The notes under the pieces are model-generated. The model did not search any database and had not been told where the DNA came from. It worked only from the letters and a program-made list of their open reading frames with translations. This document shows positions 24,535 through 36,882 of a stretch of 64,000 bases of DNA, one piece after another (the first letter of the stretch is position 1; every line of letters begins with the position of its first letter). The stretch is from Lachnospiraceae bacterium (GTDB lineage: Bacteria; Bacillota; Clostridia; Lachnospirales; Lachnospiraceae): the NCBI GenBank assembly GCA_028689585.1, contig JAQVCW010000002.1, forward strand, positions 164,295 to 228,294, read 5' to 3'. A program made the translations under genes and the position numbers.

Positions 24535-25310
24535 TTTTATCGCAATTAAAATCAGATTATAAAAGAATATTCAACTCACCCAAAATATATTTATCCGTAT
24601 TGGGAGTTGCGCTTTTATGTTATATAAGTACAGAAAAATATATGCATGGCAGTGAAGATATATATTACCTATTAGATCTCTTAATCGGGTTGAGCGTTTT
24701 CAAAAAATTGATTGTTATTTTTGCTGCGTTGTCTTGTGTGACAGGGTTTTATGACGATTGGAAACATCAGTATATAAAAAATATTGTAGTCAGGACAGGA
24801 AAGAGAAATTATATCATTTCCAAAATTGTTGTTTGTGCTACAATCTCTTTTCTTGTGGTCTTTATTGGAATATTACTGTTTATAAGTGGATTGATTGTCA
24901 CCGGGACTGATTACAGCGGAATTTATGAAACAGGTGCATTGAATGAAGTAATGCCATATGGAGTGCTTTTATATCAAAATTCCTTTTGGTATGTATGCAG
25001 TATTGTCAGCATATATGCGCTGTCAATGACTGTTTGGGTTATGAGTGGACTGATGATTTCAGCATATATTCCGAATAGCTTTGTTGCAGTATGCTCCCCA
25101 CTGATTTTCAGTTATTTGCTGGAAGAAGTAACTGCGTTCTTTCCACCGTATCTTAATATGTATCTGTTGACAAAAGGAAGCGATATTCTGGGAAAGGGTG
25201 CCGGATATAGCTATCTTTATACAATCTTTGTTTTTGCATTGCTGGTTCTCGGAGAAGGATATATTTTCAGAAAAAGAGTAAAACGGAGGTTGGAAAATGA
25301 AATCTGTTAA
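24531..25310 (+). CDS. ABC-2-like membrane protein
   Basis: This 259-residue protein has about six hydrophobic segments and an N-terminal cytosolic helix, QLKSDYKRIFNSPK, typical of ABC-2 type permeases. It starts at a TTG overlapping the lipoprotein stop (TTGA), a translational-coupling arrangement, and overlaps the next gene by 14 bp. It probably forms a heteromeric channel with the following membrane protein, powered by the ATPase at 26154. Substrate unknown. AT-rich composition differs from the flanking VanZ and rpoC regions. Confidence 0.7.
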   Translation: MILSQLKSDYKRIFNSPKIYLSVLGVALLCYISTEKYMHGSEDIYYLLDLLIGLSVFKKLIVIFAALSCVTGFYDDWKHQYIKNIVVRTGKRNYIISKIVVCATISFLVVFIGILLFISGLIVTGTDYSGIYETGALNEVMPYGVLLYQNSFWYVCSIVSIYALSMTVWVMSGLMISAYIPNSFVAVCSPLIFSYLLEEVTAFFPPYLNMYLLTKGSDILGKGAGYSYLYTIFVFALLVLGEGYIFRKRVKRRLENEIC

Positions 25311-26151
25311 AATTTCCCTGATTGTTGCCATGCAGAATATCAGAAAATGGAGAACTAATTATCGGATTTGGATACTATTGATATTGACAATGATATTTGT
25401 TCAATGCTATACAAAAGAAATTTCAACACAGGCAATGCTTATGGAAATGAATACTTCACCGTGGTTATTTCCATTTCTATACACAGACCGCTATATACGA
25501 ATTTTATTTATGTTACCGTTGCTTTTTATATATTGTGATGCACCATTTATTGATAAGAACCAGATATACCTATTGTTGAGATGCAGGAGAAAATCATGGG
25601 GGACAGGCCAGATTATCTATCTTTTTATGACATCCGCTATTTATTTTTCTTTTGTTGCAGCTATGACTGTTGTATTAAATATACGATATATAGACTATAT
25701 GAATGACTGGGGAAAGGTCCTGGGTACATTGGCTTTTTCGAATATTGCGCTGGTAAAAGGAACAGCAGTAACCATCAGTACGTATATTTTGACGTATTTT
25801 ACACCTGCTCAGGCAATGTTTTTCACGTGGTTATTATCTGTTTTGTGCGGAGGAGTTTTAGGACTGATAATATATGCTTGTAATATTCTGTCAAAGACAA
25901 AAGGTACAGGGATAGCAGCAACCGGGTTTTTGATTATATTAAGTGCGGCGGTTGCCGGAAATGAAAGAGCACAGTGGTTTTCTCCGGTTTCCTGGACAAC
26001 ATTAAATAAATTGGACGTAGGTGAACTGACCCATTATCCAACTATTACTTATGTACTGGCTGCTTATACGGCAATGATTATTATTTTAAGCATATGCATT
26101 ATAAAAGCAATAGGTAAAAAAGACCTTGGCGTAATGGTACAGGAGGTATAG
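25297..26151 (+). CDS. Second ABC-2-like membrane protein
   Basis: This 284-residue protein has six to seven hydrophobic segments, an N-terminal amphipathic start KISLIVAMQNIRKWR and a large first loop. It resembles permease subunits of small ABC exporters rather than a named family. It overlaps the previous gene by 14 bp and is two bases from the ATPase gene. With its partner it probably forms the membrane channel of the transporter. Confidence 0.68.
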   Translation: MKSVKISLIVAMQNIRKWRTNYRIWILLILTMIFVQCYTKEISTQAMLMEMNTSPWLFPFLYTDRYIRILFMLPLLFIYCDAPFIDKNQIYLLLRCRRKSWGTGQIIYLFMTSAIYFSFVAAMTVVLNIRYIDYMNDWGKVLGTLAFSNIALVKGTAVTISTYILTYFTPAQAMFFTWLLSVLCGGVLGLIIYACNILSKTKGTGIAATGFLIILSAAVAGNERAQWFSPVSWTTLNKLDVGELTHYPTITYVLAAYTAMIIILSICIIKAIGKKDLGVMVQEV

Positions 26152-26153
26152 AG

Positions 26154-26825
26154 GTGAAAAATGTGATACAAATAGAAAATTTGACAAAATGCTTTGGAGA
26201 AACAAAAGTATTAGATAACGTAAATGTAAGCTTTAAAGAAGGAAAGATTTACGGAATTATTGGAAGAAATGGCTCCGGAAAATCCATGTTAATGAAATGT
26301 ATCTGTGGATTGGTTGTACCTACATCGGGTAAGATAATCATAAATGAAAAAAGAATGGGTTTTGATATTGATTTACCTGAAAACTTATCAGGGATTATAG
26401 AAGAACCCGGATTTTTGGAAAATTATAGTGCATTTAAAAATCTGCATTTTTTAACAATGATAAGAAATAAAATTGGAAAAGAAGAAATTATATCCTCTTT
26501 AAAGAAGGCAGGACTTGACCCATACAGTAAATTACATGTTGGAAAATATTCTATGGGAATGAAACAAAGACTGGGAATAGCACAGGCGATTATGGAAAAA
26601 CCTCAAATTTTGATTTTAGATGAGCCTATGAATGGATTGGATCATGATGGTGTGGAAGAAATGAGAGCGTTGTTTCTTGATTTGCGAAAAGAGGGAACAT
26701 TAATTATATTAGCAAGTCATAATAAAGACGATGTGGAAATTTTATGCGATGAAGTATATGAAATGGATAAAGGGGTACTGACCAAAAGTGTTGTTTATCC
26801 AATATCAAGATATGGGCAATCGTAA
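26154..26825 (+). CDS. ABC transporter ATP-binding protein
   Basis: This 223-residue ATPase starts at GTG with GGAGG upstream. Motifs are Walker A GRNGSGKS near residue 41, signature KYSMGMKQR (variant of LSGGQ), Walker B ILILDEPMNG and switch His in ILASHNKDD. It belongs to the group found with ABC-2 permeases in bacteriocin/lantibiotic immunity and related systems. It serves the two membrane proteins upstream, and the LytTR regulator gene follows after 127 bp. Confidence 0.92.
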   Translation: MKNVIQIENLTKCFGETKVLDNVNVSFKEGKIYGIIGRNGSGKSMLMKCICGLVVPTSGKIIINEKRMGFDIDLPENLSGIIEEPGFLENYSAFKNLHFLTMIRNKIGKEEIISSLKKAGLDPYSKLHVGKYSMGMKQRLGIAQAIMEKPQILILDEPMNGLDHDGVEEMRALFLDLRKEGTLIILASHNKDDVEILCDEVYEMDKGVLTKSVVYPISRYGQS

Positions 26826-26952
26826 GAAGAAATAAAAAAGCACATAATGAACCAATATTGTAATTAATCTGTCTTTTCATACGCATTTTTCGCAATTGGA
26901 ATTTCTATATGATATGATATATGTAAATTCTTATAGAAAGTCCGGTGAAAAA

Positions 26953-27660
26953 ATGCGTGTTTTTATTTGTGATGATGATGTTCTGATGATTGAACAATTA
27001 CAAAAATATACTCAATCCTACTTTGAATCGAACCATATAAAATGTCCTGAGCTGCTTTCATTTACAAGCGGAGAAGCTTTACTGTCCGATAAAAGTGAAA
27101 AAGATATTGTTTTTCTGGATATTGAAATGCCCGGTATGAATGGAATTTATGTGGGAAATGAATTGAAAAAAACAAATAAAAACGTCATAATTTTTGTCGT
27201 TACCTCTTATTCTGAATATCTGGATGAGGCAATGCGTTTTCATGTATTCCGCTATCTATCTAAACCTTTGGACAAACAGCGGTTTTTCCGAAATATGAAA
27301 GATGCCTTAGCTTATTACAATTCCATTTCTGCCAAAATCCCTGTTGAAACCAAACAAGGTGTTTATTCATTTCCTGCTTCTCAGATTATAGCCATAGAAG
27401 CACAGGGACGAAGGGTAATTGTACATACTGCCCGACAGAGTTTTGACTCCGTTCATAATATGGAATACTGGCTAAAACTGCTCCCTGAAAACAGCTTTTT
27501 CCGGACGCACCGGAGCTTTATAATCAATTTTGAACATATAGTGGACTTTGATCGTTCCACCGTGCATTTATCAAATCAGCAGATTACTGCTTACCTCACA
27601 CGCAGAAAATACAGTACCTTTAAAAATGCTTATCTTTTATATCTTGAAAGCACGAGGTAA
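26953..27660 (+). CDS. LytTR response regulator
   Basis: This 235-residue regulator starts at MRVFICDDD. The phospho-acceptor is Asp56 in FLDIEMPG, followed by a LytTR domain from about residue 130 (SFPASQIIAIEAQGRRVIVH, then FFRTHRSFIINFEHI). The ATG at 26953 follows GGTGAAAAA; the longer frame is unlikely. The kinase gene begins five bases after the stop. It probably drives the operon from the promoter near 23252. It is a diverged counterpart of the regulator at 14814. Confidence 0.92.
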   Translation: MRVFICDDDVLMIEQLQKYTQSYFESNHIKCPELLSFTSGEALLSDKSEKDIVFLDIEMPGMNGIYVGNELKKTNKNVIIFVVTSYSEYLDEAMRFHVFRYLSKPLDKQRFFRNMKDALAYYNSISAKIPVETKQGVYSFPASQIIAIEAQGRRVIVHTARQSFDSVHNMEYWLKLLPENSFFRTHRSFIINFEHIVDFDRSTVHLSNQQITAYLTRRKYSTFKNAYLLYLESTR

Positions 27661-27665
27661 AACAT

Positions 27666-28964
27666 ATGACACATACCATTTTACTTTTATTTAGTTTTTT
27701 CGTGGAAGCTGTTATTTTATGGCAATACACATCACATCTTTTTGTTTCTAACCGGGCCTGGAAAACCCGGCTGGCATTATTAACGCTCCTGTATGCAATG
27801 CTGTTTTTGTTATCTTTGTTTTCAAATACAGGGGTTAATGTTATTTGTTTTTTTGCCTTAAACGGTCTCTTTCTTTATACACAATTCAAGCTTAAATGGA
27901 TGCTTGCATTATTCCATTCTGCTATGCTTACAGCCATTATGGGAGTATCGGAACTGGCCAGTTTTGGTATTATGTCGAGATTTTCTCCGCATTTTCTATC
28001 TGATGCAGGTGCCGGGCTCGTTTTTTACACTGTATTTAGCAAAATTTTCTTTTTTGCTGCCATTTATATCCTGTTACAAGTGTGTAAGGAAAAATTTTCA
28101 AATGTTGAGCCATATGACCATTCTGAGATTTTTTTGATGCTGATTCCGATTTCATCCATTTTTATTATGTTTACATTTATTGCCATAGGTGAAACATCAT
28201 CTTTTGCTTCGCCCATTAATTTTATGGTAACAGCCTGTGCAGTTTTTCTGCTTCTACTCAACCTTCTTGTCTTTGGAAGCAACCATCACAATCGAAAAAA
28301 AAGCCGGGAGTTCACCGATATGCAGCTTCTGCTTCAGAAGGAATCCGATTCAGTTGAATACTACGAAATGCTTGTTTCACAAAATGAAAATCAGAGCATT
28401 GTAATTCACGATATAAAAAAGCATTTGCAGTCTATCCAACTACTTAACGAAAAAAATGCTCCTGATAAAATAAATGCTTATATACAACAGCTTCTGGCAT
28501 CTTCTGCCTTAAAAGAAACTTCACGAATCTGCGATAATGAAATGCTCAACGCAATTCTCTGCCGCTATCAACGGCAGTGTAATGATAAGCATATCGTTTT
28601 TCTCACAGATATCAGAAGCAATGCCGTCGAAAATATTTATCAGCACGATTTAACTTCGTTATTCTGTAATTTACTGGATAACGCAGTGGAATCCGCAGAA
28701 AATATTCCGGACTCTTTTATTGAACTCACAGTAGAAAAAAAGGAACATTCCTCCTTTATCGTTATCATAGTCATAAATTCCTGCCGAAACACCCCTGTGT
28801 ACGATCAGAATGGACTTCCCGTTTCTCATAAAACAGATAGCAAAAGACATGGCTTCGGCATCAAAAGCATAAAAAAAGTCGTAAAACAATATCAGGGTGA
28901 TTTACAAATGTACTATGATGATATCTCCGGTACTTTCCATACCATCATAACATTGAAGCACTAA
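27666..28964 (+). CDS. GHKL sensor histidine kinase
   Basis: This 432-residue kinase has about six N-terminal spans (residues 5-205), the phosphorylated histidine in IVIHDIKKHLQSIQ near residue 247, and a GHKL ATPase domain with LLDNAVESAENI and HGFGIKSIKK. It is the cognate sensor for the preceding LytTR regulator and is likely to perceive a peptide or membrane stress. It is the last gene of the operon. A very long hairpin lies 55 bp after the stop. Confidence 0.92.
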   Translation: MTHTILLLFSFFVEAVILWQYTSHLFVSNRAWKTRLALLTLLYAMLFLLSLFSNTGVNVICFFALNGLFLYTQFKLKWMLALFHSAMLTAIMGVSELASFGIMSRFSPHFLSDAGAGLVFYTVFSKIFFFAAIYILLQVCKEKFSNVEPYDHSEIFLMLIPISSIFIMFTFIAIGETSSFASPINFMVTACAVFLLLLNLLVFGSNHHNRKKSREFTDMQLLLQKESDSVEYYEMLVSQNENQSIVIHDIKKHLQSIQLLNEKNAPDKINAYIQQLLASSALKETSRICDNEMLNAILCRYQRQCNDKHIVFLTDIRSNAVENIYQHDLTSLFCNLLDNAVESAENIPDSFIELTVEKKEHSSFIVIIVINSCRNTPVYDQNGLPVSHKTDSKRHGFGIKSIKKVVKQYQGDLQMYYDDISGTFHTIITLKH

Positions 28965-29018
28965 ATAAATGTTAAAATGGTATGGATATCCTGCTGGGCG
29001 AACCCTACACAAGAACAC

Positions 29019-29070
29019 AAGATAAAGTAAGAGGGGTTCGCCAGCCGGCGAACCCCTCTTACTTTATCTT
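29019..29070. terminator. 24-bp perfect-stem bidirectional terminator
   Basis: Positions 29019-29042 pair perfectly with 29047-29070 around the loop AGCC. The stem contains GAGGGGTTCGCC. It lies between the convergent kinase gene and rpoC, so it can end both transcripts. The stem is much longer than usual. Confidence 0.85.
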
Positions 29071-29151
29071 TATAACTCAGCCTTTCAAATGCCGGCTGCT
29101 TCTGCCTGCGTTCGCATCCTCACGCGGCTGTCACAGCCTCCTTTTTTTGCC

Positions 29152-32100
29152 TTACTCTTCTGTCACACCCACCAGTTCTTCACTGGCTTCCTGTGTGCTT
29201 TCCGTTTCTTCTGTCACTGGCTCTTCCGCAGTATCTGCTTCCTCTGGCATTTCCTCCAGCAGCAGTTCATCCTGCAGCTCCAACGTTTCTTCTCCCGTAT
29301 TCAGCTTTACATTTCTGTAACGCTTCATACCGGTACCGGCCGGAATCAGTTTACCGATAATTACATTCTCCTTCAGGCCGATCAGCGGATCGATCTTGCC
29401 CTTAATTGCAGCTTCCGTAAGGACCTTGGTGGTCTCCTGGAAGGATGCCGCTGACAGGAAGGAGTCCGTAGCCAGAGAGGCTTTTGTGATACCCAGCATC
29501 ACTCGTTTTCCTTCTGCCGGTTCTTTTCCTTCCGATATCATCTTTTCATTGATATCTTCCAGATCCAGAATATCGATCATCGTGCCCGGAAGCAGTTCCG
29601 TATCTCCGCTCTCTTCGATCCGGACCTTCTTCAGCATCTGACGTACCAGAACCTCGATATGCTTGTCGCTGATCTCTACACCCTGCAGACGGTATACACG
29701 CTGTACTTCACGGAGCATATAGTCCTGAACCTCGCTGACACCTTTGATCTTCAAAATATCATGCGGGTTTACACTACCTTCGGTCAGCACATCGCCGGCT
29801 TCCAGATAAGTTCCGTCCAATACTTTTATTCTGGATCCGTAAGGGATCAGATAAGTCTTGGTCTCGCCGTCTTCTTCGTTGGTTACGGTAATTTCACGTT
29901 TCTTTTTGCTGTCCTTGATCTCTGCCTTGCCTGCAATCTCAGTGATAATAGCAAGACCCTTCGGCTTACGTGCCTCAAAAAGCTCCTCGACACGGGGAAG
30001 ACCCTGTGTGATATCGCCGCCGGCCACACCGCCGGTATGGAACGTACGCATGGTCAACTGTGTACCAGGCTCACCAATGGACTGTGCCGCAATAATACCA
30101 ACCGTCTCACCTACCTGTACCGGTTCACCGGTCGCCATGTTGGAACCATAGCATTTTGCACAGATACCAATATGAGACTTACAGGTCAGAATAGTACGGA
30201 TCTTAATCTTCTTAAATGTCTTGCCCTTTTCGTCACGGCCGTCCTTCATAATGCGGGCAGCACGCTTTGGCGTGATCATGTGGTTCGCTTCTACAATAAC
30301 ATTGCCTTCTGTGTCACAAATGGTTTCACAGGAATAACGTCCGGTAATTCTCTCCTGCAGGCTCTCGATCTCTTCCTTGCCGTCTGTAAATTCTTTTACA
30401 TACATGCCCGGAATCTCATCTTTGCTTTCTGCACAGTCGATCTCATGGATGATCAACTGCTGGGATACGTCTACCATTCGTCTGGTCAGGTAACCGGAAT
30501 CGGCGGTACGCAAAGCGGTATCGGACAGACCTTTTCGTGCTCCATGTGCAGACATGAAGTATTCCAGTACGTCCAGACCTTCACGGAAATTGGACTTGAT
30601 CGGCAGCTCGATGGTATGACCTGTGGTATCCGCCATCAGGCCTCGCATACCGGCAAGCTGTTTGATCTGTTTATCAGAACCACGGGCACCGGAGTCAGCC
30701 ATCATGAAGATGTTGTTGTACTTATCCAGACCGCCCAGCAGCGCTTTGGTCAGCTTATCATCGGTTTCCTTCCAGGTCTCTACTACTTCTTTGTAACGCT
30801 CTTCCTCGGTGATCAGACCACGCTTGTAGTTACGTGTGATCTTATCCACCGTATCCTGTGCCTCTGCAATCATCTCAGGCTTCTGAGGCGGCACCGTCAT
30901 ATCGGAAATGGAAACAGTCATTGCAGCTCTGGTAGAATATTTATATCCCATGGATTTGATATCATCCAGCACTTCTGCTGTTCTGGTAGCTCCATGTGTA
31001 TTGATAACTTTTTCAAGGATCTGTTTCAGGCCTTTTTTGCCTACGTGGAAATCCACTTCCAGTTTCAGCGCATTTTCCGGCAGCGTTCTGTCCACAAAGC
31101 CCAGATCCTGCGGAAGGATCTCATTGAACAGGAACCGTCCCAGAGTGGACTCAATCACTTCTGTATGCTTCTGGCCATCAGAGAGGACTCTGCTCATGCG
31201 GACTCTGATCCGTGACTGAAGAGTCACTGCCTTATTTTCATAAGCAAGGATTGCTTCGTTTACACTTTTGTAAATTCCGCCCTCTCCCAGTGCGCCCGGT
31301 CTTTCCTGTGTCAGATAGTAAATACCAAGGACCATATCCTGAGAAGGAACCGCTACAGGGCCGCCGTCAGACGGCTTCAGCAGGTTGTTCGGGGAAAGCA
31401 GCAGGAAACGGCACTCTGCCTGTGCTTCCACGGAAAGAGGCAGATGGACTGCCATCTGGTCACCATCAAAATCGGCATTAAACGCGGTACAAACCAAGGG
31501 ATGAAGCTTAATCGCCTTACCTTCTACCAGGATCGGCTCAAATGCCTGGATGCCCAGACGATGCAGCGTCGGTGCACGGTTTAACATAACCGGATGTTCT
31601 TTGATTACTTCTTCCAGCACATCCCATACTTCCGGCTGAAGACGCTCTACCATTTTCTTTGCATTTTTAATATTGTGAGAGGTACCGTTTGCTACCAGTT
31701 CTTTCATTACGAAAGGCTTGAACAGCTCGATCGCCATCTCTTTGGGAAGACCGCACTGATAAATTTTCAGCTCCGGTCCTACGACAATAACGGAACGTCC
31801 GGAATAGTCTACACGTTTTCCCAGAAGGTTCTGACGGAAACGTCCGGATTTACCCTTCAGCATATCGGACAGAGATTTCAGCGCACGGTTGCCGGGACCG
31901 GTAACCGGACGGCCGCGGCGGCCATTGTCGATCAGCGCATCCACTGCTTCCTGCAGCATTCTCTTTTCGTTACGCACGATAATATCAGGAGCGCCCAGCT
32001 CCAGCAGTCTTTTCAGACGATTGTTGCGGTTGATAATTCTTCTGTAAAGATCATTCAGATCAGAGGTGGCAAAACGTCCGCCGTCCAACTGAACCATAGG

Positions 32101-32841
32101 ACGCAGATCCGGAGGGATAACCGGAACAACCGTCATGATCATCCATTCCGGTCTGTTTCCGGATTCGCGGAATGCTTCTACCACTTCCAGACGTTTGATG
32201 ATTCTGGCTTTTTTCTGGCCGGTAGAATCCTTCAGTCCTTTTTTAAGTTCTTCCGCTTCCTTCTCCATATCAATGGCTTCCAGAAGTTCTTTAATGGACT
32301 CTGCTCCCATGCCTGCACGGAAAGCGCCGCCCCATTTTTCTCTGGCATCCTGAAACTCCCGTTCTGTCAGGACCTGTTTGTAGGTCAGATCGGTATTTCC
32401 TTTATCCAGCACGATATAATTGGCAAAGTACAGTACCTTTTCCAGGACTCTCGGAGAGAGATCCAGAATCAGTCCCATTCTGGAAGGAATGCCCTTAAAA
32501 TACCAGATATGAGATACCGGTGCTGCCAGCTCGATATGTCCCATACGTTCTCTTCGAACGCTGGCCTTCGTCACTTCTACGCCGCATCGGTCGCAGACAA
32601 CTCCTTTATAACGGATTTTCTTGTATTTACCGCAATGGCATTCCCAGTCCTTGCTCGGCCCGAAAATACGCTCGCAGAACAGACCTTCTTTTTCCGGCTT
32701 CAGAGTTCTGTAATTTATGGTTTCCGGCTTCTTTACCTCCCCGTGAGACCATTCTCTGATCTTTTCCGGGGAAGCAAGGCCGATTTTGATCGCATCAAAC
32801 GTCATTGGCTGATACGTTTCATTATTTGTTGTTTCTGGCAT
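29152..32841 (-). CDS. rpoC: RNA polymerase beta' subunit
   Basis: This 1229-residue subunit has the N-terminal zinc site ([25 protein letters not shown]: CHCGKYKK ... CDRCG), the catalytic [12 protein letters not shown] that holds the active-site Mg2+, and the bridge helix and trigger loop region ([19 protein letters not shown]). AAAGGAG precedes the ATG at 32841. The C-terminus has an acidic tail rich in Glu. It lies 13 bp after rpoB on the same transcript. Confidence 0.98.
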   Translation of the reverse strand: MPETTNNETYQPMTFDAIKIGLASPEKIREWSHGEVKKPETINYRTLKPEKEGLFCERIFGPSKDWECHCGKYKKIRYKGVVCDRCGVEVTKASVRRERMGHIELAAPVSHIWYFKGIPSRMGLILDLSPRVLEKVLYFANYIVLDKGNTDLTYKQVLTEREFQDAREKWGGAFRAGMGAESIKELLEAIDMEKEAEELKKGLKDSTGQKKARIIKRLEVVEAFRESGNRPEWMIMTVVPVIPPDLRPMVQLDGGRFATSDLNDLYRRIINRNNRLKRLLELGAPDIIVRNEKRMLQEAVDALIDNGRRGRPVTGPGNRALKSLSDMLKGKSGRFRQNLLGKRVDYSGRSVIVVGPELKIYQCGLPKEMAIELFKPFVMKELVANGTSHNIKNAKKMVERLQPEVWDVLEEVIKEHPVMLNRAPTLHRLGIQAFEPILVEGKAIKLHPLVCTAFNADFDGDQMAVHLPLSVEAQAECRFLLLSPNNLLKPSDGGPVAVPSQDMVLGIYYLTQERPGALGEGGIYKSVNEAILAYENKAVTLQSRIRVRMSRVLSDGQKHTEVIESTLGRFLFNEILPQDLGFVDRTLPENALKLEVDFHVGKKGLKQILEKVINTHGATRTAEVLDDIKSMGYKYSTRAAMTVSISDMTVPPQKPEMIAEAQDTVDKITRNYKRGLITEEERYKEVVETWKETDDKLTKALLGGLDKYNNIFMMADSGARGSDKQIKQLAGMRGLMADTTGHTIELPIKSNFREGLDVLEYFMSAHGARKGLSDTALRTADSGYLTRRMVDVSQQLIIHEIDCAESKDEIPGMYVKEFTDGKEEIESLQERITGRYSCETICDTEGNVIVEANHMITPKRAARIMKDGRDEKGKTFKKIKIRTILTCKSHIGICAKCYGSNMATGEPVQVGETVGIIAAQSIGEPGTQLTMRTFHTGGVAGGDITQGLPRVEELFEARKPKGLAIITEIAGKAEIKDSKKKREITVTNEEDGETKTYLIPYGSRIKVLDGTYLEAGDVLTEGSVNPHDILKIKGVSEVQDYMLREVQRVYRLQGVEISDKHIEVLVRQMLKKVRIEESGDTELLPGTMIDILDLEDINEKMISEGKEPAEGKRVMLGITKASLATDSFLSAASFQETTKVLTEAAIKGKIDPLIGLKENVIIGKLIPAGTGMKRYRNVKLNTGEETLELQDELLLEEMPEEADTAEEPVTEETESTQEASEELVGVTEE

Positions 32842-32854
32842 GGCAGTACTCCTT

Positions 32855-35800
32855 TCACTCTTCGTCAAAGCTCTCATCCAGGTCTACGAAATCGTCTCCT
32901 TCGACCTCCTCGTCTTCCTCAGCTTGCACATCCACCAGTTCTTCACCTTCCAGCTTCTGCTGAGTAAATCCGTGAGCACCGAATGATTCATTCTGATCGT
33001 ATTTTCTGTCACCTTCGATGACAGTGCGAAGATCCGTATCACCATAATCAATGGTTTCCATAATCTCTACTTCGGTATTGTCATCCTTCAGAACTCTCAC
33101 GTCCAGTCCAAGAGACTGCAGCTCCTTCAGCAATACCTTGAAGGACTCTGGAATACCCGGTTCCGGAATATTATCGCCCTTAATGATCGCTTCATAAGTT
33201 TTCACACGGCCTACCACATCATCTGACTTCACGGTCAGGATTTCCTGCAGGGTGTAAGAAGCACCATATGCTTCCAGAGCCCAAACCTCCATCTCTCCGA
33301 AACGCTGGCCGCCGAACTGAGCTTTACCGCCCAGAGGCTGCTGTGTAACCAGAGAATACGGGCCGGTAGAACGAGCGTGAATCTTATCGTCTACCAGATG
33401 ATGCAGCTTCAGATAATGCATGTGTCCGATGGTGGTCGGACTGTCAAAATATTCACCGGTACGGCCATCGCGCAGCAGCACCTTTCCATCTCTGGAAATC
33501 GGTACGCCCTTCCACAGTGCTCTGTGTTCACGGTTCTCATACAGATAATCCAGCACTTCCGGAAGCAGTTCATCGCCATGCTTCTCTTTAAATTCATCCC
33601 ATTCCAGATTGACATAATCATTCGCCAGATCCAGAGTGTCCATAATATCAGTTTCGTTTGCACCGTCAAATACCGGTGTGGCAATGTTGAAGCCCAGTGC
33701 CTTGGCAGCCAGACTCAGATGGATCTCCAGCACCTGTCCGATATTCATACGGGAAGGCACACCCAGAGGATTCAGCACGATATCCAGCGGACGTCCATTG
33801 GGCAGGAACGGCATATCTTCCACAGGAAGCACACGCGAAACCACACCCTTGTTGCCGTGCCGGCCGGCCATCTTATCACCTACGGAAATCTTTCTCTTCT
33901 GAGCAATATAGATGCGGACGGACTGATTCACGCCCGGAGACAGTTCATCCCCATTCTCTCTGGTAAATACCTTGGCATCCACCACGATACCGTATTCGCC
34001 ATGAGGCACCTTCAATGAAGTATCTCTGACTTCTCTGGCTTTCTCACCGAAAATAGCGCGCAGCAGTCTCTCTTCTGCTGTCAGTTCGGTCTCTCCCTTC
34101 GGGGTAACCTTGCCCACCAGAATATCCCCTGCACGGACTTCAGCACCAATACGGATGATACCTCTCTCATCCAGATCCTTCAGAGCATCATCACCTACGC
34201 CGGGAACATCTCTGGTGATCTCTTCCGGCCCCAGCTTGGTATCACGGGACTCCGCTTCGTATTCTTCAATATGAACGGATGTATACACATCGTCCATTAC
34301 CAGTTTTTCACTCAGCAGAACCGCATCCTCGTAGTTATAACCCTCCCAGGTCATGAACCCGATCAGAGGGTTCTTGCCCAGAGCGATCTCACCATTGGAG
34401 GTGGATGCACCGTCTGCGATTACAGAGCCTTTTTCGACCCGCTCGCCCTTCAGCACAATCGGCCTCTGGTTGTAGCAGTTGCTCTGGTTACTTCTGACAA
34501 ACTTCATCAGACGGTATTCGTCACGATTGCCGTCATCGGTCCGGATGATAATCCTGTTTGATTCGGAACGCTCTACCACGCCTGCATTTTTCGCCACGAT
34601 GCAGACACCGGAGTCCACTGCAGCCTTTACTTCCATACCGGTACCGACTACAGGAGCTTCTGTGGTCAGCAAAGGTACCGCCTGACGCTGCATGTTGGAT
34701 CCCATCAGTGCACGGTTCGCATCATCGTTCTGCAGGAACGGAATCAGTGCTGTTGCCACGGAAAACACCATCTTAGGAGATACATCCATGTATTCAAACA
34801 TGGTTCTTTCGTATTCCTGAGTCTCCTCCAGGTAACGGCCGGAAACATTTTTATTAATAAAATGTCCTTCTGCGTCCAGGGGAGTATTTGCCTGTGCTAC
34901 ATGGTAATTATCCTCTTCATCCGCAGTCATGTACACAACATCTTCCGTAACCCTTGGATTCTTCGGATCTGTTCTGTCTACTTTACGATATGGTGCCTCT
35001 ACGAAACCGTATTCATTGATACGGGCATAGCAGGCCAGGGAGTTGATCAGACCGATATTCGGGCCCTCGGGAGTCTCAATAGGGCACATTCTTCCGTAAT
35101 GAGAATAATGTACATCTCGAACCTCAAATCCGGCACGGTCTCTGGACAGACCGCCAGGTCCCAATGCGGACAGACGTCTCTTATGAGTCAGCTCGCCCAG
35201 AGGGTTGTTCTGATCCATGAACTGGGACAACTGGGAAGAACCAAAGAATTCTTTCACGGCTGCGGTCACCGGCTTGATATTGATCAGAGACTGAGGGGTA
35301 ATCCCTTCCAGTTCCTGAGTAGTCATACGTTCCCGAACCACTCTCTCCAGTCTGGACAGACCGATACGGTACTGATTCTGCAGCAATTCTCCCACTGCAC
35401 GGATACGGCGGTTGCCCAAATGATCGATATCATCTTCATTTCCAATGCCGTATTCCAGATTCATATTATAATTAATAGAAGCAATGATGTCTTCTTTGGT
35501 GATATGCTTCGGAATCAGATCATGAATGGATCTGCGGACCGCATCCTTGATTTCTTCCGGATCGGTATATTCTTCCAGTATTTTTTTCAGAGCCGGGTAA
35601 TATACTAATTCTGTAACGCCGACTTCCTTCGGATCCACATCCACAAAGTTGGTGATATCCACCATCATGCTGGAAATCACTTTTACATTGCGTTCTTCTG
35701 TCTGAATCAAAATGCAGGGAACGGCCGCATTCTGAATCTGGTCAGCCAGCTCACGGGACACTTCCGTCCCTGCTTCTGCCAGTATCTCACCTGTGGACGC

Positions 35801-36700
35801 ATCAACTACATCCTCCGCCAGAATCTGGCCGAAGATACGGTTTCTCAGCATTAACTTTTTATTGAATTTATAACGGCCCACCTTTGCCAGATCGTATCTT
35901 CTCGGATCAAAGAACATACTGGTAATAAGGCTCTCTGCGCTCTCTACCGCCAGAGGCTCACCCGGCCGGATCTTCTTGTATAATTCCAGAAGACCTTCCT
36001 GATAGCTTTCTGAGGTATCCTTGGTCAGAGTCGCCAGAATCTTCGGTTCCTCACCGAATAATTCCAGAATCTCCGCATTGGTGCCAATTCCCAGTGCACG
36101 GATCAATACCGTAATCGGCACTTTTCTGGTTCTATCTACACGAACGTAAAAAACATCATTGGAGTCGGTCTCATATTCCAGCCATGCACCACGGTTCGGG
36201 ATAACAGTGCAGGAATACAGCTCTTTACCGAGTTTATCATGGGCAATCCCATAATAAATACCAGGAGAACGCACTAACTGACTGACGATAACACGCTCGG
36301 CGCCATTAATCACGAAGGTACCGGTAGCGGTCATCAACGGCAGATCACCCATGAAAATATCATGTTCACTGATCTCATCATTTTCTTTATTATGAAGTCT
36401 CACTCTCACCTTAAGCGGTGCAGCAAAAGTAGCATCTCTCTCTGCACACTCTTCGATGGAGTACTTCACATCATTTTCGCACAATGTAAAGTCCACAAAT
36501 TCAAGACTCAGCTTGCCGCTGTAGTCTTCAATCGGGGAGATATCATCAAAAACTTCCTTCAGTCCCTCATCCAGAAACCACTGGTAGGAATCCTTTTGAA
36601 CCTCAATAAGATTGGGCATCTCAAGGACCTCTTTCTGACGTGAGTAACTCATACGAAAGCTTTTACCATTTGCAATAGGACGAATCCTGTTTTTCTCCAT
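32855..36700 (-). CDS. rpoB: RNA polymerase beta subunit
   Basis: This 1281-residue subunit carries the rifampicin-region segment ([30 protein letters not shown] in two blocks), [10 protein letters not shown] and the C-terminal [20 protein letters not shown]. The start at [12 protein letters not shown] (36700) is preceded by AGAGGTG; the longer frame upstream has no support. The C-terminal tail is acidic. It is followed by rpoC after 13 bp. The rplL-rpoB gap contains a hairpin that may act as a partial terminator. Confidence 0.98.
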   Translation of the reverse strand: MEKNRIRPIANGKSFRMSYSRQKEVLEMPNLIEVQKDSYQWFLDEGLKEVFDDISPIEDYSGKLSLEFVDFTLCENDVKYSIEECAERDATFAAPLKVRVRLHNKENDEISEHDIFMGDLPLMTATGTFVINGAERVIVSQLVRSPGIYYGIAHDKLGKELYSCTVIPNRGAWLEYETDSNDVFYVRVDRTRKVPITVLIRALGIGTNAEILELFGEEPKILATLTKDTSESYQEGLLELYKKIRPGEPLAVESAESLITSMFFDPRRYDLAKVGRYKFNKKLMLRNRIFGQILAEDVVDASTGEILAEAGTEVSRELADQIQNAAVPCILIQTEERNVKVISSMMVDITNFVDVDPKEVGVTELVYYPALKKILEEYTDPEEIKDAVRRSIHDLIPKHITKEDIIASINYNMNLEYGIGNEDDIDHLGNRRIRAVGELLQNQYRIGLSRLERVVRERMTTQELEGITPQSLINIKPVTAAVKEFFGSSQLSQFMDQNNPLGELTHKRRLSALGPGGLSRDRAGFEVRDVHYSHYGRMCPIETPEGPNIGLINSLACYARINEYGFVEAPYRKVDRTDPKNPRVTEDVVYMTADEEDNYHVAQANTPLDAEGHFINKNVSGRYLEETQEYERTMFEYMDVSPKMVFSVATALIPFLQNDDANRALMGSNMQRQAVPLLTTEAPVVGTGMEVKAAVDSGVCIVAKNAGVVERSESNRIIIRTDDGNRDEYRLMKFVRSNQSNCYNQRPIVLKGERVEKGSVIADGASTSNGEIALGKNPLIGFMTWEGYNYEDAVLLSEKLVMDDVYTSVHIEEYEAESRDTKLGPEEITRDVPGVGDDALKDLDERGIIRIGAEVRAGDILVGKVTPKGETELTAEERLLRAIFGEKAREVRDTSLKVPHGEYGIVVDAKVFTRENGDELSPGVNQSVRIYIAQKRKISVGDKMAGRHGNKGVVSRVLPVEDMPFLPNGRPLDIVLNPLGVPSRMNIGQVLEIHLSLAAKALGFNIATPVFDGANETDIMDTLDLANDYVNLEWDEFKEKHGDELLPEVLDYLYENREHRALWKGVPISRDGKVLLRDGRTGEYFDSPTTIGHMHYLKLHHLVDDKIHARSTGPYSLVTQQPLGGKAQFGGQRFGEMEVWALEAYGASYTLQEILTVKSDDVVGRVKTYEAIIKGDNIPEPGIPESFKVLLKELQSLGLDVRVLKDDNTEVEIMETIDYGDTDLRTVIEGDRKYDQNESFGAHGFTQQKLEGEELVDVQAEEDEEVEGDDFVDLDESFDEE

Positions 36701-36882
36701 TGATGTTTCACCTCTGTTCTTTCTACAGTTTTGTGCAAACTTTTGGGCATAGTGATACCCTGAATATAAGCCTGCAAAATAATGCAAACTACACTCTATC
36801 ATGTTTGGCCAAAATTGTCAAGAAATATTTTCAGTTTTCGCAAATTTTCGTTCAATAAGAAAGTTTGCCATTAGAGCCGAAA

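Noticed and set aside
29659..31215. 518-codon open frame on the plus strand
   Set aside because: It is antisense to rpoC. Long open antisense frames are common in conserved GC-balanced genes, and the product is Cys/His-rich nonsense.
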